Assembly (NCBI GenBank): GCA_032622095.1
Contig: CP136067.1
Location: 192,408,052 to 192,472,051, forward strand
DNA length: 64,000 bases
Direction of reading: 5' to 3'
Origin: Siphonodentalium dalli
Lineage: Eukaryota > Mollusca > Scaphopoda > Gadilida > Siphonodentaliidae
Part shown: piece after piece, positions 11,425 to 22,869 of the stretch
Layout of the letters: every line of letters begins with the position of its first letter
Position numbering within the stretch: the first letter of the stretch is position 1
The notes under the pieces: model-generated
The model's input: the letters and a program-made list of their open reading frames with translations, nothing else
Databases searched by the model: none
What the model was told of the DNA's origin: nothing
Position numbers and translations under genes: made by a program

Positions 11425-12089
11425 TTAGACACCTTCCCAGCTTAGACACCTTCCCAGCTTAGACACCTTTCCATCTCCCGGCCAGAAGTAATGATCGAGC
11501 AGATGCTCGCTTGATAACTGGGTAGAGTCCGTGATCAAGTATGCAATTTCGCCATCCTCGCGTTGTATTTTCGACTGTCCAACAAACCAAGTATCCATAA
11601 CGATGGACGTAGATAGTTTAATATTGCCTGCATCAAAGGTTTCACAACCAAAATACTCTTCCGCCAAAGATTTTGTCGTAACCAATCGTTTTACTCGTGG
11701 CACCAGACTATCACATTGCTTGAGACCCTCATGAACCATAATATCACTGTTAACTCCGAGACCATCATCATCACCGTAACCACTATCGCGACTATCACTT
11801 TGCTTATGACCCTCATGAACCATGATATCTGTTTTAACACCGAGACCTTCATCGTCACCATGACCACTATCGCGACTATCACTTTGCTTATGACCCTCAT
11901 GAACCATGATATCTGTTTTAACACCGAGACCTTCATCGTCACCATGACCACTATCGCGACTATCACTTTGCTTATGACCCTCATGAACCATGATATCATT
12001 TTTAACACCGAGACCTTCATCGTCACCATGTCCACTATCGCGACTATCACTGCTCGAATCGAGTGTGTATGGAAAATTAAAGCAGACAA
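11425..12089 (-). repeat. 84-bp tandem repeat coding a 28-residue unit, after protease
   Basis: Four 84-bp units (about 11730-12060) encode an Asp/Ser/Gly-rich peptide of the type MVHEGHKQSDSRDSGHGDDE in an open minus-strand frame, followed by about 95 non-repeat residues of unknown relation. Because 84 is divisible by three, the frame survives copy changes. It lies where pol is expected. Three copies of an 18-bp unit (tgtctaagctgggaaggt) follow at 11422-11475. Confidence 0.75.
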
Positions 12090-12092
12090 CTC

Positions 12093-14127
12093 CTACCGAA
12101 AATTACGACCAGCAGCGACAGATGGTATGGATGGTACCAATCGCTTCGAGACCAACTCATCAGGAGGGTTGGACACCATTAAGGCACCAGTGTCCTGTGA
12201 GCTCTTCGGTTTTTGAAGGTGGCCGACGTCCTGTCCATCTGAACATGTATACACAACAAGATACCCTACATTCTCGTCACACCCAATTCGAGCCAGTGAA
12301 TCATTTGTACCAACCGAATAAGAATCTGTTTCATGAACATTAATGCACGCAGTCGAACAAGAGCGCCTATGGAAAAGCCTTATTTCACCACCGTTAACAG
12401 TCAATGTTTTATTACAAACATTTAAGATGCCATGATTCTCTTTGAGGAAATCTAAACCAAGTATGCCACTGAAATGTTTGATGTCAGCTACCACAAAGTC
12501 TTGCTGTACTACAAGAGCTGGAAAACCGACTTCCAACTAAACTGATCCAAGTACATTCAAGTCTTGTCCAGCTGCAGTGGAAAGCTTAATATCAGAGAAG
12601 TCCAATGTATCACTCGGCAGACATAATTGATCATAAAAACTTTCATTTAAAATAGAAACGGGTGAGCCAGTGTCAACCAGAAACGTACAACAAACACCAG
12701 TTACCACTGCACGACAAAATAAACATGTCTTAGAAGCCTGTGTTGAACACGTTGGTACAATATCAGAACTAGAAAAACGTTTTCTATCAGACTGAGGACT
12801 CCTCGTCTCATAACAAAGTGCTGAATTTACAAAACCCGACTGCTGATCTGTCATCTTTCGTCGGCACCGAGCCTCCACGTGGCCTACTTTATTGCAATAA
12901 TAGCGCGTGACCTGTCGCCTCGGAGAAGTAGGACCTCGATGTTGACTTTGACCTCCCAGCTGATGTTCAAGAGTTGAGATCCTATCAAGGAGCTGGTGTT
13001 CCGCATTGTTACCACTATCTGGAGGTAGCATGGGCTTGTCTAACGGGCCCTCAATAGATTCAAATTCGGATGACAAGGCAATAGCATGATTAAGTGTTAC
13101 TGGGTGTCCATATTGAACATGTTTCTTCAATTCGGAATGTCTCAAACCCCAAATGAACTGCTCAACCAAGAAGGGCTCAACATTAGAGTGGGTTAAGCCA
13201 GGGTGAGCTTTTCGAGCCAAGGTTGTCAATTCATAACCATATTCGACTACAGATTGGCCTACTTTCCTTGTGCATTGACGGAAATTCGACCGATGTGTTG
13301 ACCACTGTTGAGATGGGCTATACCGGCGTGTCAAAATTTCTTTAAGTATTTGATAGTTGTAAGTTTGCTCCGGAGTTAGATTACCCAGGATGGTCTGTGA
13401 ATTCCCTCGCAAATTTATCAACAAATGGTATGCCATTTCTGGTCCCTTTCAACCATTTAGCTTAGCAATAATTACAAAATGAGTCATGTAGTCATTAATG
13501 TCCCATTTCTTATCATCAAAAGTTTCAGGATTCACTATTGGTTTAACAAATTTATTAGAAGATAAGTGCTCAGAAAAAAACTGGTTTGTGAACAGATTCA
13601 TTTGTAGAAGAATTATATAGTGTGTAATTGGGACCCCTGTCCCGCATGTGTAAATATTGAGAAAATAAGTCTTGGCTATGTATTGCCGACTGCCCTGTTG
13701 CAATACCAAGAGTGTCATTTGCATACCCTGAAATTGACTTACTGTATGCTGGGGTTTGCGGTACATAATGGGCAAAAGAACATTTACTCCCATTGAAACT
13801 TTGACTTGGAGTAGTCTTAAATGTTGAAATTGGAGTAGAGGCCACAGAGGTCACACATGAGGTTACAGTCGGTCCACCCCAACCCGAAGTGGTAATAATT
13901 TGTAAGGTATACCCATCTGGAAGAGAGCTACCCAGCCTATTATGACTCATTATGGAAGTGTCTACACCACTATCATTTGATACAATCCTTGGATTGATAC
14001 CCATTGAGTGTAACAGTGAAGCAATATACCTGTCAGTACTTTCTGACTCCTCATCAGACCCGACTACGGGGTCATACAAACCCCGGGGTTCAGTCCTATC
14101 CCACTCTGATGAATATTTCCCATCCAT
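12093..14127 (-). pseudogene. Retrotransposon gag-protease remnant
   Basis: Gag should form the particle and the aspartic protease should cleave it. The N-terminal part (14127-13570) is Ser/Thr-rich and starts at an ATG about 140 bases after the primer-binding site. The frame then shifts near 13600; the next segment ends at a stop near 13446, and a third (about 13436-12537) holds the gag core, a degenerate zinc knuckle (CNKVGHVEARC, first Cys missing) and the protease active site LVDTGSP. A stop at 12537-12539 precedes the protease C-terminal motif ILGLDFL. At least one frameshift and two stops make it inactive. Confidence 0.85.
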
Positions 14128-14269
14128 AGCTCAACCTTTTGGGGAAACAGTTATTCAAAAATATATAATTTTTGCAAAATTCAAACTTGAAATTTGAATA
14201 TTACTTTAACATAAGATAAATATTGAAAATGTGAATATATATGACGTCCTAAATTGTGACAAGAATAAT

Positions 14270-14285
14270 CCTGCTCACGGCACCA
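14270..14285 (-). other. tRNA primer-binding site of the minus-strand element
   Basis: Minus-strand TGGTGCCGTGAGCAGG, with the TGG start expected from a tRNA 3' CCA, four bases from the LTR end. Confidence 0.7.
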
Positions 14286-14289
14286 TAAA

Positions 14290-14946
14290 TGTAGTCAACT
14301 GGGGGTTCCCATAAGCGGGGAGGGGCTGTGGACACTACTTAGTGGGCGCAGGTTCCCAAGTCTTATTGTTTTCACACTCCCCGGGCCAGTTTAATAGAAT
14401 AAAATAGCGAGGTAATCATGAGTTTATTAATCAATATCATCTATGTGGTTATATGTTGAGTATCTAAGTTTGATGTTTGATAAGTTCAAATACAAATATT
14501 GGTTCTATATATATTATCTCAACTTCTAGTACAATAAATGTCCAAATAACCTACTTCCGGTCATATATATGAGAGAACCGGGTAAACTGACAGAATACGT
14601 CACTTCCGGTACAGAAAGTGGACGGAGAAATCTACTTCCGGTAAATATGTATTAGCGGACAGTGTAAACAGCCGGAGAATACAACTCCCGGTGTATAAAA
14701 TGTTCCCCAAGTTCGTGTTAATTATAATGTCCCCCAAAACTGTTGCCTTTGGCTGGGTAGTCAGAGCTATTAGTAAGAGATGGTGACCGCTCAAATCGAC
14801 GAATCAGAACCACTGCCCCTTTGCACACATTGGATCAGTCCAAAGTTGAAGTGGTGACCAGCTCACCGTTAATGAGCCTTTAGTGAAAAGACACCTTACA
14901 GGTAAGACCTGTTAACAAGTGGTTGAAATCACCCAACATTACCACA
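14290..14946 (-). repeat. 5' LTR of the minus-strand element
   Basis: Starts TGTGGTAATG at 14946 and ends ACTACA at 14290, four bases before the primer-binding site. The part 14570-14946 is the direct repeat of 10721-11204. Confidence 0.75.
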
Positions 14947-15954
14947 GATGTATTAGGTCCGTTACACATCACAAATCATGACAATGAATATATTATAGTA
15001 ATTGGTGACTATTTTACCAAATGGAAGGAGGCTTTCCCTAGTAAGAACCATACTGCACAAACTATTGCTGAAATTCTAGTGACCCAAGTTATATCTAGGT
15101 TTGGCTGCCCTGAAAGAATTCACACTGATCAGGGACGGGAATTTGAGTCACGTTTATTTTCTGAGATCTGTACTTTGCTTGGTATTGAAAAAAGTCGCAC
15201 AACTCCTTACAGACCCCAGTCTGATGGAATGATTGAAAGATTTAATCGAACATTACTGCAAATTCTAGCTATATTTGTAAATGAAAACCACTCTAATTGG
15301 GATGAGCAGCTTCCTTATTTGTTGATGGCATATCGTTCAACCCAACATTCCAGTACTCATTGTACCCCTAACTTATTAATGCTCGGCAGAGAGATTAGCT
15401 TTCCAATAGATATTATGGTTGAATCACCTGCGGAAGATACAGCTTCTATGTGCCCTGTTCAATATGTAGAATGGTTAAAAAACAATTTGAGGAATAGTTT
15501 TGAATTTGCATATAAACATCTTGATATGGCAGCTAGTCGACAGAAAAAATATTATGACCGTGGAACTAAAGTTAAAAACATGAATGTTGGGGATTGGGTT
15601 TGGTATTGGTATCCTCAAGTAGGGAAAAAGTAACTTGGTTGTGGATGGATTGGTCCATATCTTATAATACAGAAACAGACTGATTTTACATATATAATAC
15701 AGCAAAGTGCAACTAAACGTTCTAAATCAGTACATGTAGATTATCTTAAGCCATACGATGGCAACAATATACCTGACACTTGGATATTTAGTTCCGAGTC
15801 TGCTCCAGTAGTTCCTAGTGCTTCGCCATCAATTGTTTCCGATAATGACGACTATTTGTCTGATAACCTGGACGTTGAACCAGAAGTTCCTAGACCTATA
15901 ATTTCTACTAGAAGTGGCAGAACAGTTAAACCACGTGATATATACTCACCATAA
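14947..15954 (+). pseudogene. Gypsy integrase, 5'-truncated, one in-frame stop
   Basis: Would join retrotransposon cDNA to host DNA. The DDE core is visible: Asp at 14947 (DVLGPL), Asp at 15127 (HTDQG) and Glu at 15235 (GMIERFN), with 35 residues between the second Asp and the Glu as in D-D-35-E integrases. The zinc-binding N-terminal domain and all of the upstream pol are absent. A TAA at 15631 falls in the linker before the C-terminal WIGPYLI / VHVDYLKPY part, which is otherwise open to 15954. Upstream codons in the LTR read through in frame by chance. Confidence 0.92.
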
Positions 15955-16230
15955 CAATTTCTCTGTAACTGAATCTGAATGTTACTGTGTCAAAATAGTC
16001 TAAATAATATCAAATATGTGATCATTTTATGCAATACTGGTACAATAACTTTCACAGTGTCCCTTATCCATGTTAAACCTCACTAGAGCTTTATATCTAA
16101 TAGTATCCAATAATGACGACTATATCAATGTCTGACAGCGTGGATTATTAAATGAAAGAGTCTAGTGCAGATAAACATCCTAATATTTCAAATAAAATAC
16201 TCACCATTGCTTTCTTATATTTCCAGTATA

Positions 16231-16786
16231 ATGGCTGAATTAATTTATAATGAGGCAGAGATGGAAACCTTCAAGGAAGAGAACAGGTCTCGCTGGCCGG
16301 TGGGGGGGTCAGTTGTGTACCGTTGAAGGGTGTCCGGTATCCACAAAATTCTTCAGTTCTTTTAGAGTGTTTGGCAAGCATTGGACGCAGTTCCACCGAA
16401 GTAAAAAGATTCTACATGTTTGCAGTTGTAAGCAGAAATTCGCGTTAAAAACTCGCTTAACACAGCATCAAAAACAAAAACAGCATAAAACTTTTTGGAC
16501 AGAGACAGTGGCCAATGAAGATTTCGTTGACCCTGGGGACGAGTTGCCCCCTAGGCAGGTCCTTGGTGAGGAGTTGGTTAAGCAGAGGGAGGAGGCTAAG
16601 AGGAGCGCAGCAGAGGAACGGTGGGTTGCGACAGGGGGTGTTGCCCACCTCCGCGTGCCAACCCCTACAGAATCGGTTTCTCGGGATCAGAAGGTTGTTT
16701 CTGTAGATGGACAACTTGTATGCAGAACCAAGAAAAACTGGTTACAGAAAGGAGAGTGTCCAAACCCATCTGTAGTGCCAAAGTGA
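16231..16786 (+). CDS. Zinc-finger-like accessory ORF before the 3' LTR
   Basis: The main frame runs 16250-16786 (178 residues). It has Cys/His clusters resembling two C2H2 fingers: C-x4-C-x15-H-x4-H (about residues 23-49) and C-x-C-x12-H-x5-H (about 58-79), then a charged Glu/Arg-rich tail. An earlier ATG at 16231 opens a 31-codon Glu-rich frame that ends at 16326; the two frames overlap at a run of seven G (16302-16308). A pyrimidine-rich ttcttatatttccag just before 16231 looks like a splice acceptor, which would allow a subgenomic mRNA. It is unlike envelope proteins. Function is unknown; RNA or DNA binding is a guess. Confidence 0.6.
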
Positions 16787-17227
16787 TAGACTTGTATTAA
16801 CTATAAATAATAGTAAATAAATAACTATTATTCTTTTTTAGTAGGGAGGAATGTGATAAAATTACCTCATTGCCGCTTCTTCTAATTTCGTGTGTACATC
16901 TGTTCAGCTATTTGTTTAAAGCATATGCTACTTTATGGCTTAATTTCGTGTTATACTTTTCAAAATAGTAATCTGCTTCTTGTTCCTTACAAAATTACTT
17001 TCTTCAATAGCTTGTATGTCATATTTTTCTATTTTTATTTCGTATTTTTATATTTCAAATTTTCGTGGTAGTTTCTCCCGGACAGAAGATCTAAGGAAGG
17101 AGCGTTTTGATTGGTTGTTTCTCTCGGGTGGTGGTATCGCCCATTCTAACTCATTTCGCGTTGCCTGATTGGTTAGAATGGAATACTCCACCCAGAGAAC
17201 GCCAATCCGCTTCTTTCTTGTCTTCTT

Positions 17228-17275
17228 TTCGGGTATATAAGGTGGTAATATTTTTCAAAATCTTCGTTCAGTTGT
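17228..17275 (+). promoter_or_regulatory. LTR promoter (TATA and initiator-like sequence)
   Basis: tatataagg about 30 bases before cgttcagttgttcag, with two CCAAT-type boxes upstream. Inferred start of retrotransposon transcription. Confidence 0.5.
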
Positions 17276-17389
17276 TCAGGAATCAATGGGTAGATTTATT
17301 CGCCCAACCATCTTCTTGATATGAACCATCGCGACTTCTAACTTAAATTATGGATTTCATTTTCTAAATTTCTAAATTAAACTTATTAA

Positions 17390-17800
17390 AGTGGCCCCAC
17401 TAAATTTATAACACTAAACGCTCTTTAATTTGCTCACTTCTTAAAGTGAACCCTCTGAATTATTGGCACTATATAAACACTCTTTAAATATACTCACTCT
17501 TAAAGTGACCCTTCTGATTTACTATATAAACGCTCTTTAAATATGCTAATTATTTAAAGTGCCCCACCCATTTGAATTTATGACTCTGAACGCCCTTTAA
17601 ATATGCTTTCAATGTGATTTAAAGTGAACCATCTGAATGAATTATTCTCTAAACACACTTTACATATAGTTATTTAAAGTGAAACCTATGTTGATATGGC
17701 TTTAAAAGCTCTTTAAATGTGTCAATTAATGTGACACTTCTGATTATTTAGTAACCTATTTAATATACTAGTACCCTTTAAATATGTTTAAAGCAGCTTG
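17390..17800 (+). repeat. Degenerate 60-65-bp array in the LTR with TTTAAA/TTTAAAG pairs
   Basis: About six units alternate ctctttaaata and ttaaagtga.cc.tctga. The two motifs are complementary (tttaaa core), so each unit can fold. Confidence 0.7.
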
Positions 17801-18121
17801 TTGGAATTACCCAGTTGATCTTAAAGAGACACATCTTAATTTTGTGTAGTTATTTCTGACACTTTTGAAACATGTCAGCCTATAGATCTTATAATTATAT
17901 TATCTAAGACAGAATTGATATTAATTTATAATGGATACTGGAATATATAGTCATGGCCACAACGTGAAATATTGAGTCCTAGTCAGTTATTATACAATTG
18001 TTATACTGTTAAAGATGATATTTAAAGTTGGAATTATGATATATATAAAGAATAAATAATCAACTTCTATTTAGCTGTTGTGTCAGTTAATTATCCACCA
18101 GCACTGTCCGGACCTGTTACA

Positions 18122-20870
18122 GTATCATCCTTGTGGCAGTGCTATATCGCAGTGATAACGTAGAGGGCGCTGTATGGAGTTTGGTCTCTTGGCGCTAACA
18201 CCGAGATTGGTCAGCGAAGCTGTGTGAACACCCCCGTGTACGTGGTACGACCAAAGCCGAGGATACGGCCAAAGCCGAGGCAATGGGGAAAGTCATTTTC
18301 ACGTATATGATATGGGGATATGTTTGTTTCTCATTGTAAAACAGACATCGAGCATCGTATGTGTATGACCATGCACACGAAGCAGAAGTATTTATCCACC
18401 AGTTGTCAATCAGTTTTCCCAGATCAGACCATTAATTTTGTTTCGGCGAATTTTTTCAATGGTGTTTTTGATTTTGCTCACTCAAATTTTCGAGAACATC
18501 CATTCACTAGTATAGTTCCTTGACTTCCACGCTTCCAAAACAAATGCCGGTATGTAGTTGAATCTGTCAATGAAGCATAGGATTTGACAGAATTTAAAAA
18601 ATCCGTGTCGTTCTCAATATCCGCGCGATATGAAGGGACCACTGTCGGTCCAGAAAGTTCCGAAAGGCACAGATGAAGATCCGACCAAACGCCGAGTTTC
18701 TGTGCAGTAAATATGCGTATTACTTAAGGAGTTCTGATGAGTTTTCGAGTGTGTATGTTTATCTGAGACTGATCAATTGGACTGCGAATGACATCGGAAA
18801 TATGAATCCATAAGATATTCGAAATATTGTGTGCATATATATTATGAATATGTTTCAATTGAAATTAATTGAACATCCATCTCAGCATTCAGATTTGCGT
18901 TCTCAAGAACGTGAATGAATGATAACGCGATGCCTTGATCACACGCACGTGAATGCTGCCGTTCGCATGCATGCAGCTAATCGGATATTCGTTTAGTATT
19001 AACATACTTGGAGTTTGTATATAGACCACACATGCCGCACGACACGACGTATCAACGATTTGTTATAATCATGTTTATTGTACAGACTTTATGACTCGTT
19101 CCCACTCGAGTAGACCGTTACGTGACAATGAAACCGAATCATCTTATCGGATATACATACATCGTATATTGCTCCAAATTACGCAATTCTGGCATTTTAA
19201 AGAGTCATCAGATAAAATTTTAACGAGTATATCTATGTTATCTATAAACCAAACTCAGGACGGAGACCCTGATAAGATAAGATTCATTTCGGTTAAACAT
19301 ACATATCAATTACAGTACATGCAACCTATACGATAACATAATGAAGTCTTGTGTAAATATTATGCCCACTAAATATGTTGTCCTATAGGACTGAATTAGA
19401 AAAGTTATAAACTATTGTGTAATTTACATGTGCACATAACAATCATGGCCACTAGTATACACATGTTCCACAGTGAAGTGTTTATTATAAATATAAATAA
19501 CTTTGTTGTGTGTGTACATATATGTTCGGATGTTTAGTGTGTTCGGCGCACCCCCGTCAATCGTGGTAAATATACAAGTGGAATGACTGAGTCAATTATA
19601 CATGAAGATAAAATACACTTCATATCACTTGGAATTTTGCTCCACCTGGTGCAAACAACGGGAACGAATAATCCAAAGTTCCGAAAGAGTTACAGTTGAG
19701 TTCTTGTTATTATACTTGAACTTGAACAACACATGGACTGATTGGCCACACACACTTAGATACTGATGATTTGCAGAGAAACCATTTACACTGTAGAACG
19801 AACGCATTGAGTTACAACAGTTTGTGAATGTATGTATGCACACGTCATAACCACGTTTTGGACACTGCATTTCCTGACACCCCCCCCCGGCCTCTTCATA
19901 AACATACGTCGACTGGAATGTCCAATTTGGATTAACATATTTCATACCAAATTACATCAGAAAACACATTCATGCAGACAGGAACAAGTCCACTCAGGCA
20001 AATAATCACGCATCTCCACGAGTTATCCCTCAACTGCACCAGTTTCCACCTCTCCGTGTTTTTCCTATGAAGCCTTTTGTATGGAGAAGTGCACGACTGC
20101 GGACCGCTTGCTAAAAATCCTTCCGGTGATATATGATCAGATACTGCGCAAACAAAAGAATTAACTCGCATACACAGTCGAAATTACAATAATGATTAAT
20201 TAGGCACTTTGGTATTATAACGGTATTTTTTTCTAAATTGGAGGCTAGCCGGGGAATCTTTTTCAGTTTGTGTTTGTTGTTTTTTATTTCGTTTTACGTT
20301 TTGGTGACATATATCGACTTCCAAGAGAGGAAGTGTTTAATTGTTGTTAGCCCAGAACAAAATCCAACGATCGCCTCTAATAACGAGCGTCCATGCTTTC
20401 GTCGCACACACGCGGTAGACAACAAGACAGTCAATGACTGTTGGGTCGCTCACCAGACTGCAAAGACTGATAAGACTGGGACTCTGGAGACCAAAACAGT
20501 CAGCACTTTTCATAATCACTTTAAAAGAAGTAGATTTAAACAGGATGTGTGGCTAGAGAGACTTCAAGTATGTAGCTTGGTGAAAATCCACCTTGAAATT
20601 GCCAACTGTACACTACTCAACAAGTCCCCTCCCGACCGGGCTCCAGACTCCTAAGTCTTAGGTTGGAATTTCACAACCGACACCTCAAACTTTCTCAATT
20701 GTTGGAAATTTTCAATCTCACAAGCGCCTTTTTCTAAAACCATTTAAACATGTTTGAAGCCCAATTATCCATGGACCCAAACACAATACATGTATGTCAG
20801 ACCAATCAGTCAGGTGGTTCCAAGGTAAATGATTTAATGAATTTGGTATTTCGATGATTTTATTGGACGC
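18122..20870. other. Intergenic, no gene seen
   Basis: Contains a short tandem of ccaaagccgagg (about 18249-18280) and one stray unit of the 42-bp satellite (20386-20424). An open frame at 20238-20651 has no ATG and includes that satellite unit, so it is not called. Confidence 0.5.
20386..20424 (+). repeat. Single isolated unit of the 42-bp satellite
   Basis: gagcgtccatgctttcgtcg and the rest of the unit occur once, 3.1 kb left of the array. Confidence 0.95.
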
Positions 20871-21370
20871 AAAAGTGTTAACTCCCCATAGCCTGCCATT
20901 TCTTGACAGGTTGACCTCATTTTAACAAATCTGAATCTCAGTCACTAAAGGATCCTCCTGATTCCTCCATACTATATGTATTAAAGCTAAATAGTCCAAA
21001 CTCTCTTGAGAAGACATTTTAAGAATTACTATAGAGATATATAGTTATGTCCCTGGTCCCACGGTGGGACCAGGGACATAACTATATGTATCTATAGTAA
21101 TTCTCCCACCCTATTTAACCTGGTGACCCCATCTGAATAAATTTGAATTCCAGACACCAAAGAACCCTTCATACATATCATAAATATCAGTAAAATAAAC
21201 CTGATGGTCCTTGTGAAGGAAGCATATTAAGAGGGAAACTGTCCTTCGCTTGGCCCCTATTTGACCAGGTGACCCCATTAAAAAAAAATCTGCATTGCAG
21301 TCAAGGAAGAACATTCCATTCTATATAAGCCAACTAGTTCTTGCAAACATATTTTAAGAATTACTATGTA
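20870..21370 (+). repeat. Tandem units of a dispersed repeat with a long palindrome
   Basis: Diverged units of about 150-190 bp of the type gaccagtgacc.cat.t, aaatctgaatc.cagtcac, cataccaaat, aagaattactatag. Related to 2100-2260 and 23150-23430. The unit boundary at 21020-21106 is a palindrome. Confidence 0.7.
21020..21106. repeat. Palindrome with a perfect 23-bp stem
   Basis: Perfect stem 21039-21061 / 21065-21087 (atgtccctggtccca against tgggaccagggacat), loop cgg, with outer imperfect pairing through gaattactatag on both sides. Confidence 0.9.
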
Positions 21371-21436
21371 GTGAAATAGTTAAGTCTCTTGCTCTGCCCT
21401 TATTTTACTTTGTGATCCCATTTTCACAAATCTGAT

Positions 21437-22610
21437 AAGGATAAGAATTAACTTCCCCAGTTGAAGTTGGTGATATTCACCCATTGGGCACCTCATTTAT
21501 GAATTTTATCTTCTGCAAATTAGGGGATATAGAAACTTCCTAGAAGGGAAATTTAACTAACAACAATGTAAATTTGATACTATAGATACTTCCCAGAAGA
21601 TGAGGCCTAAGCAGAATGAGGTCTCCAGAGGGTGAATTTGGTGATGCTAGCCTGCTGTGCGGGATAGCATCACAAAAAGCGTGTCTGTTTCTACATTTTG
21701 CATGTCTGGCCTCAAGCAACACAATGTATTATACAATCAAGCCTTGAAATAGTGTGATAGTGTGTCTGTCATTTGCAGAATGAGGTCCCCAGAGGGTGAA
21801 TTTAGTGACGCTAAATTCACCCTCTGGGGACCTCATTCTGATAAGGCCCTCAACTGATATGGAAGATCTAGAATAAAATTGAATTTCCCCAGTTGAAGTT
21901 GGTGATGTTCACCCATTGGGCCCCTCAATTATGAATTTTATCTTCTGCAAATTAGGGGATATAGAAACTTCCCAGAAGGGAAATTTAACTAACAACAATG
22001 TAAATTTGATACTATAGATACTTCCCAGCAGATGAGGCCTAAGCAGAATGAGGTCTCCATATGGTGAATTTGGTGATGCTAGCCCGCTGTGTGGGATAGC
22101 ATCACTATTAAAAAAGCATGTCTGTTCCTACATTGTGCATGTCTGGCCTCAAGCAACACAATGTATTATACAATCAAGCCTTGAAATAGTCTGTCTGTTA
22201 TTTGCAGAATGAGGTCCACAGAGGGTGAATTTAGTAACGCTATCCTGCACAGCGGGCTAGTATCACTAAATTCACCCTCTGGGGACCTCATTCTGATAAG
22301 GCCCTCAACTGCTATGGAAGACCTAGAATAAGATTGAAGTTCCCCAGTTGAAGTTGGTGATGTTCACCCATTGGGCACCTCAATCATGAATTTTATCTTC
22401 TGCAAATTAGGGGATATATAAACTTCCTAGAAGGGAAATTTAACTAACAACAATGTAAATTTGATACTATAGATACTTCCCAGAAGATGAGGCCTAAGCA
22501 GAATAAGGTTCTCAGAGGGTGTATTTGGTTATGCTAGCCTGCTGTGTGGAGCAACCCCCTAAATTCACCCTCTGGAAACCTCATTCTACAAATGCCAGAC
22601 ACTCTTAATT
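21437..22610 (+). repeat. Tandem array of about 432-455-bp units with hairpin modules
   Basis: Units begin ttccccagttgaagttggtg (21453, 21885, 22340). Each carries one or two modules starting cagaatgaggtc.c.agagg and often ending in its inverse. The third unit is shortened. Another copy is at 32390-32820. Confidence 0.9.
21776..21840. repeat. Perfect 30-bp-stem hairpin, loop tgacg
   Basis: Left arm 21776-21805 and right arm 21811-21840 are exact inverse complements, starting cagaatgaggtcc. Confidence 0.95.
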
Positions 22611-22869
22611 CAAACTTGGAGAAAATGAAATTAATCTGATTTTAATGACCACTGAGTGATAATGTAAACAACAAGGGTGCTTCATTGATAACAACATTAA
22701 TCTCATTTAAACTACAAATGACATGAATTACACTCTCTGGGGGATGGCAAGCACTATGACACAGCAGATGTTATCTACCCATCTACCAGTTGTATAAACA
22801 TGTGTCCATCAGAGCACATGGGTGGCTTGCTGTAGTAGAGAATACATTAAAGTCATTTACTGAACATTT

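Larger units (their letters stand above)
10721..14946 (-). mobile_element. Ty3/Gypsy-type LTR element, minus strand, gag-pro only, 3' LTR truncated
   Basis: Parts seen on the minus strand: 5' LTR 14946-14290 (TGTGGTAATG to ACTACA), primer-binding site TGGTGCCGTGAGCAGG (14285-14270), a broken gag-protease region, a purine tract aaggagggaggag (forward 11205-11217) and a 3' LTR 11204-10721. The 3' LTR matches the 5' LTR only up to 10721, so its far end is missing, which explains the absent target duplication. The 5' LTR also lacks 107 bp present in the 3' copy. No reverse transcriptase, RNase H or integrase is found between protease and purine tract, so it is non-autonomous. Confidence 0.85.
14947..18121 (+). 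mobile_element. Ty3/Gypsy LTR retrotransposon, plus strand, 3' part
   Basis: Contains the integrase catalytic core onward, a zinc-finger ORF, a purine tract agtagggaggaa (16840-16851) and a 3' LTR (16852-18121). Its left side is cut exactly at the LTR edge of the opposed element at 14946/14947, inside the integrase codon for the first catalytic Asp. The simplest reading is that the minus-strand element inserted into this one and the material to the left was later lost. Confidence 0.85.
16852..18121 (+). repeat. 3' LTR of the plus-strand element
   Basis: Starts TGTGATAAAATTACC right after the purine tract and ends ctgttaca, about 1.27 kb. Contains CCAAT-type gattggtt motifs (about 17108 and 17167) and a TATA element gggtatataagg (about 17230). 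The right end is set by the TG..CA rule only, since there is no second LTR to compare. Confidence 0.65.

Noticed and set aside
10721-14946. A simple LTR pair of 484 and 377 bp with the element ending at 14570
   Set aside because: No primer-binding site lies at 14569; a good one lies at 14270-14285, so the 5' LTR is taken to extend to 14290 and the left copy to be truncated.
20238-20654. 138-codon frame with a hydrophobic start
   Set aside because: Begins at TTG not ATG, contains a satellite unit, and no family is recognised.
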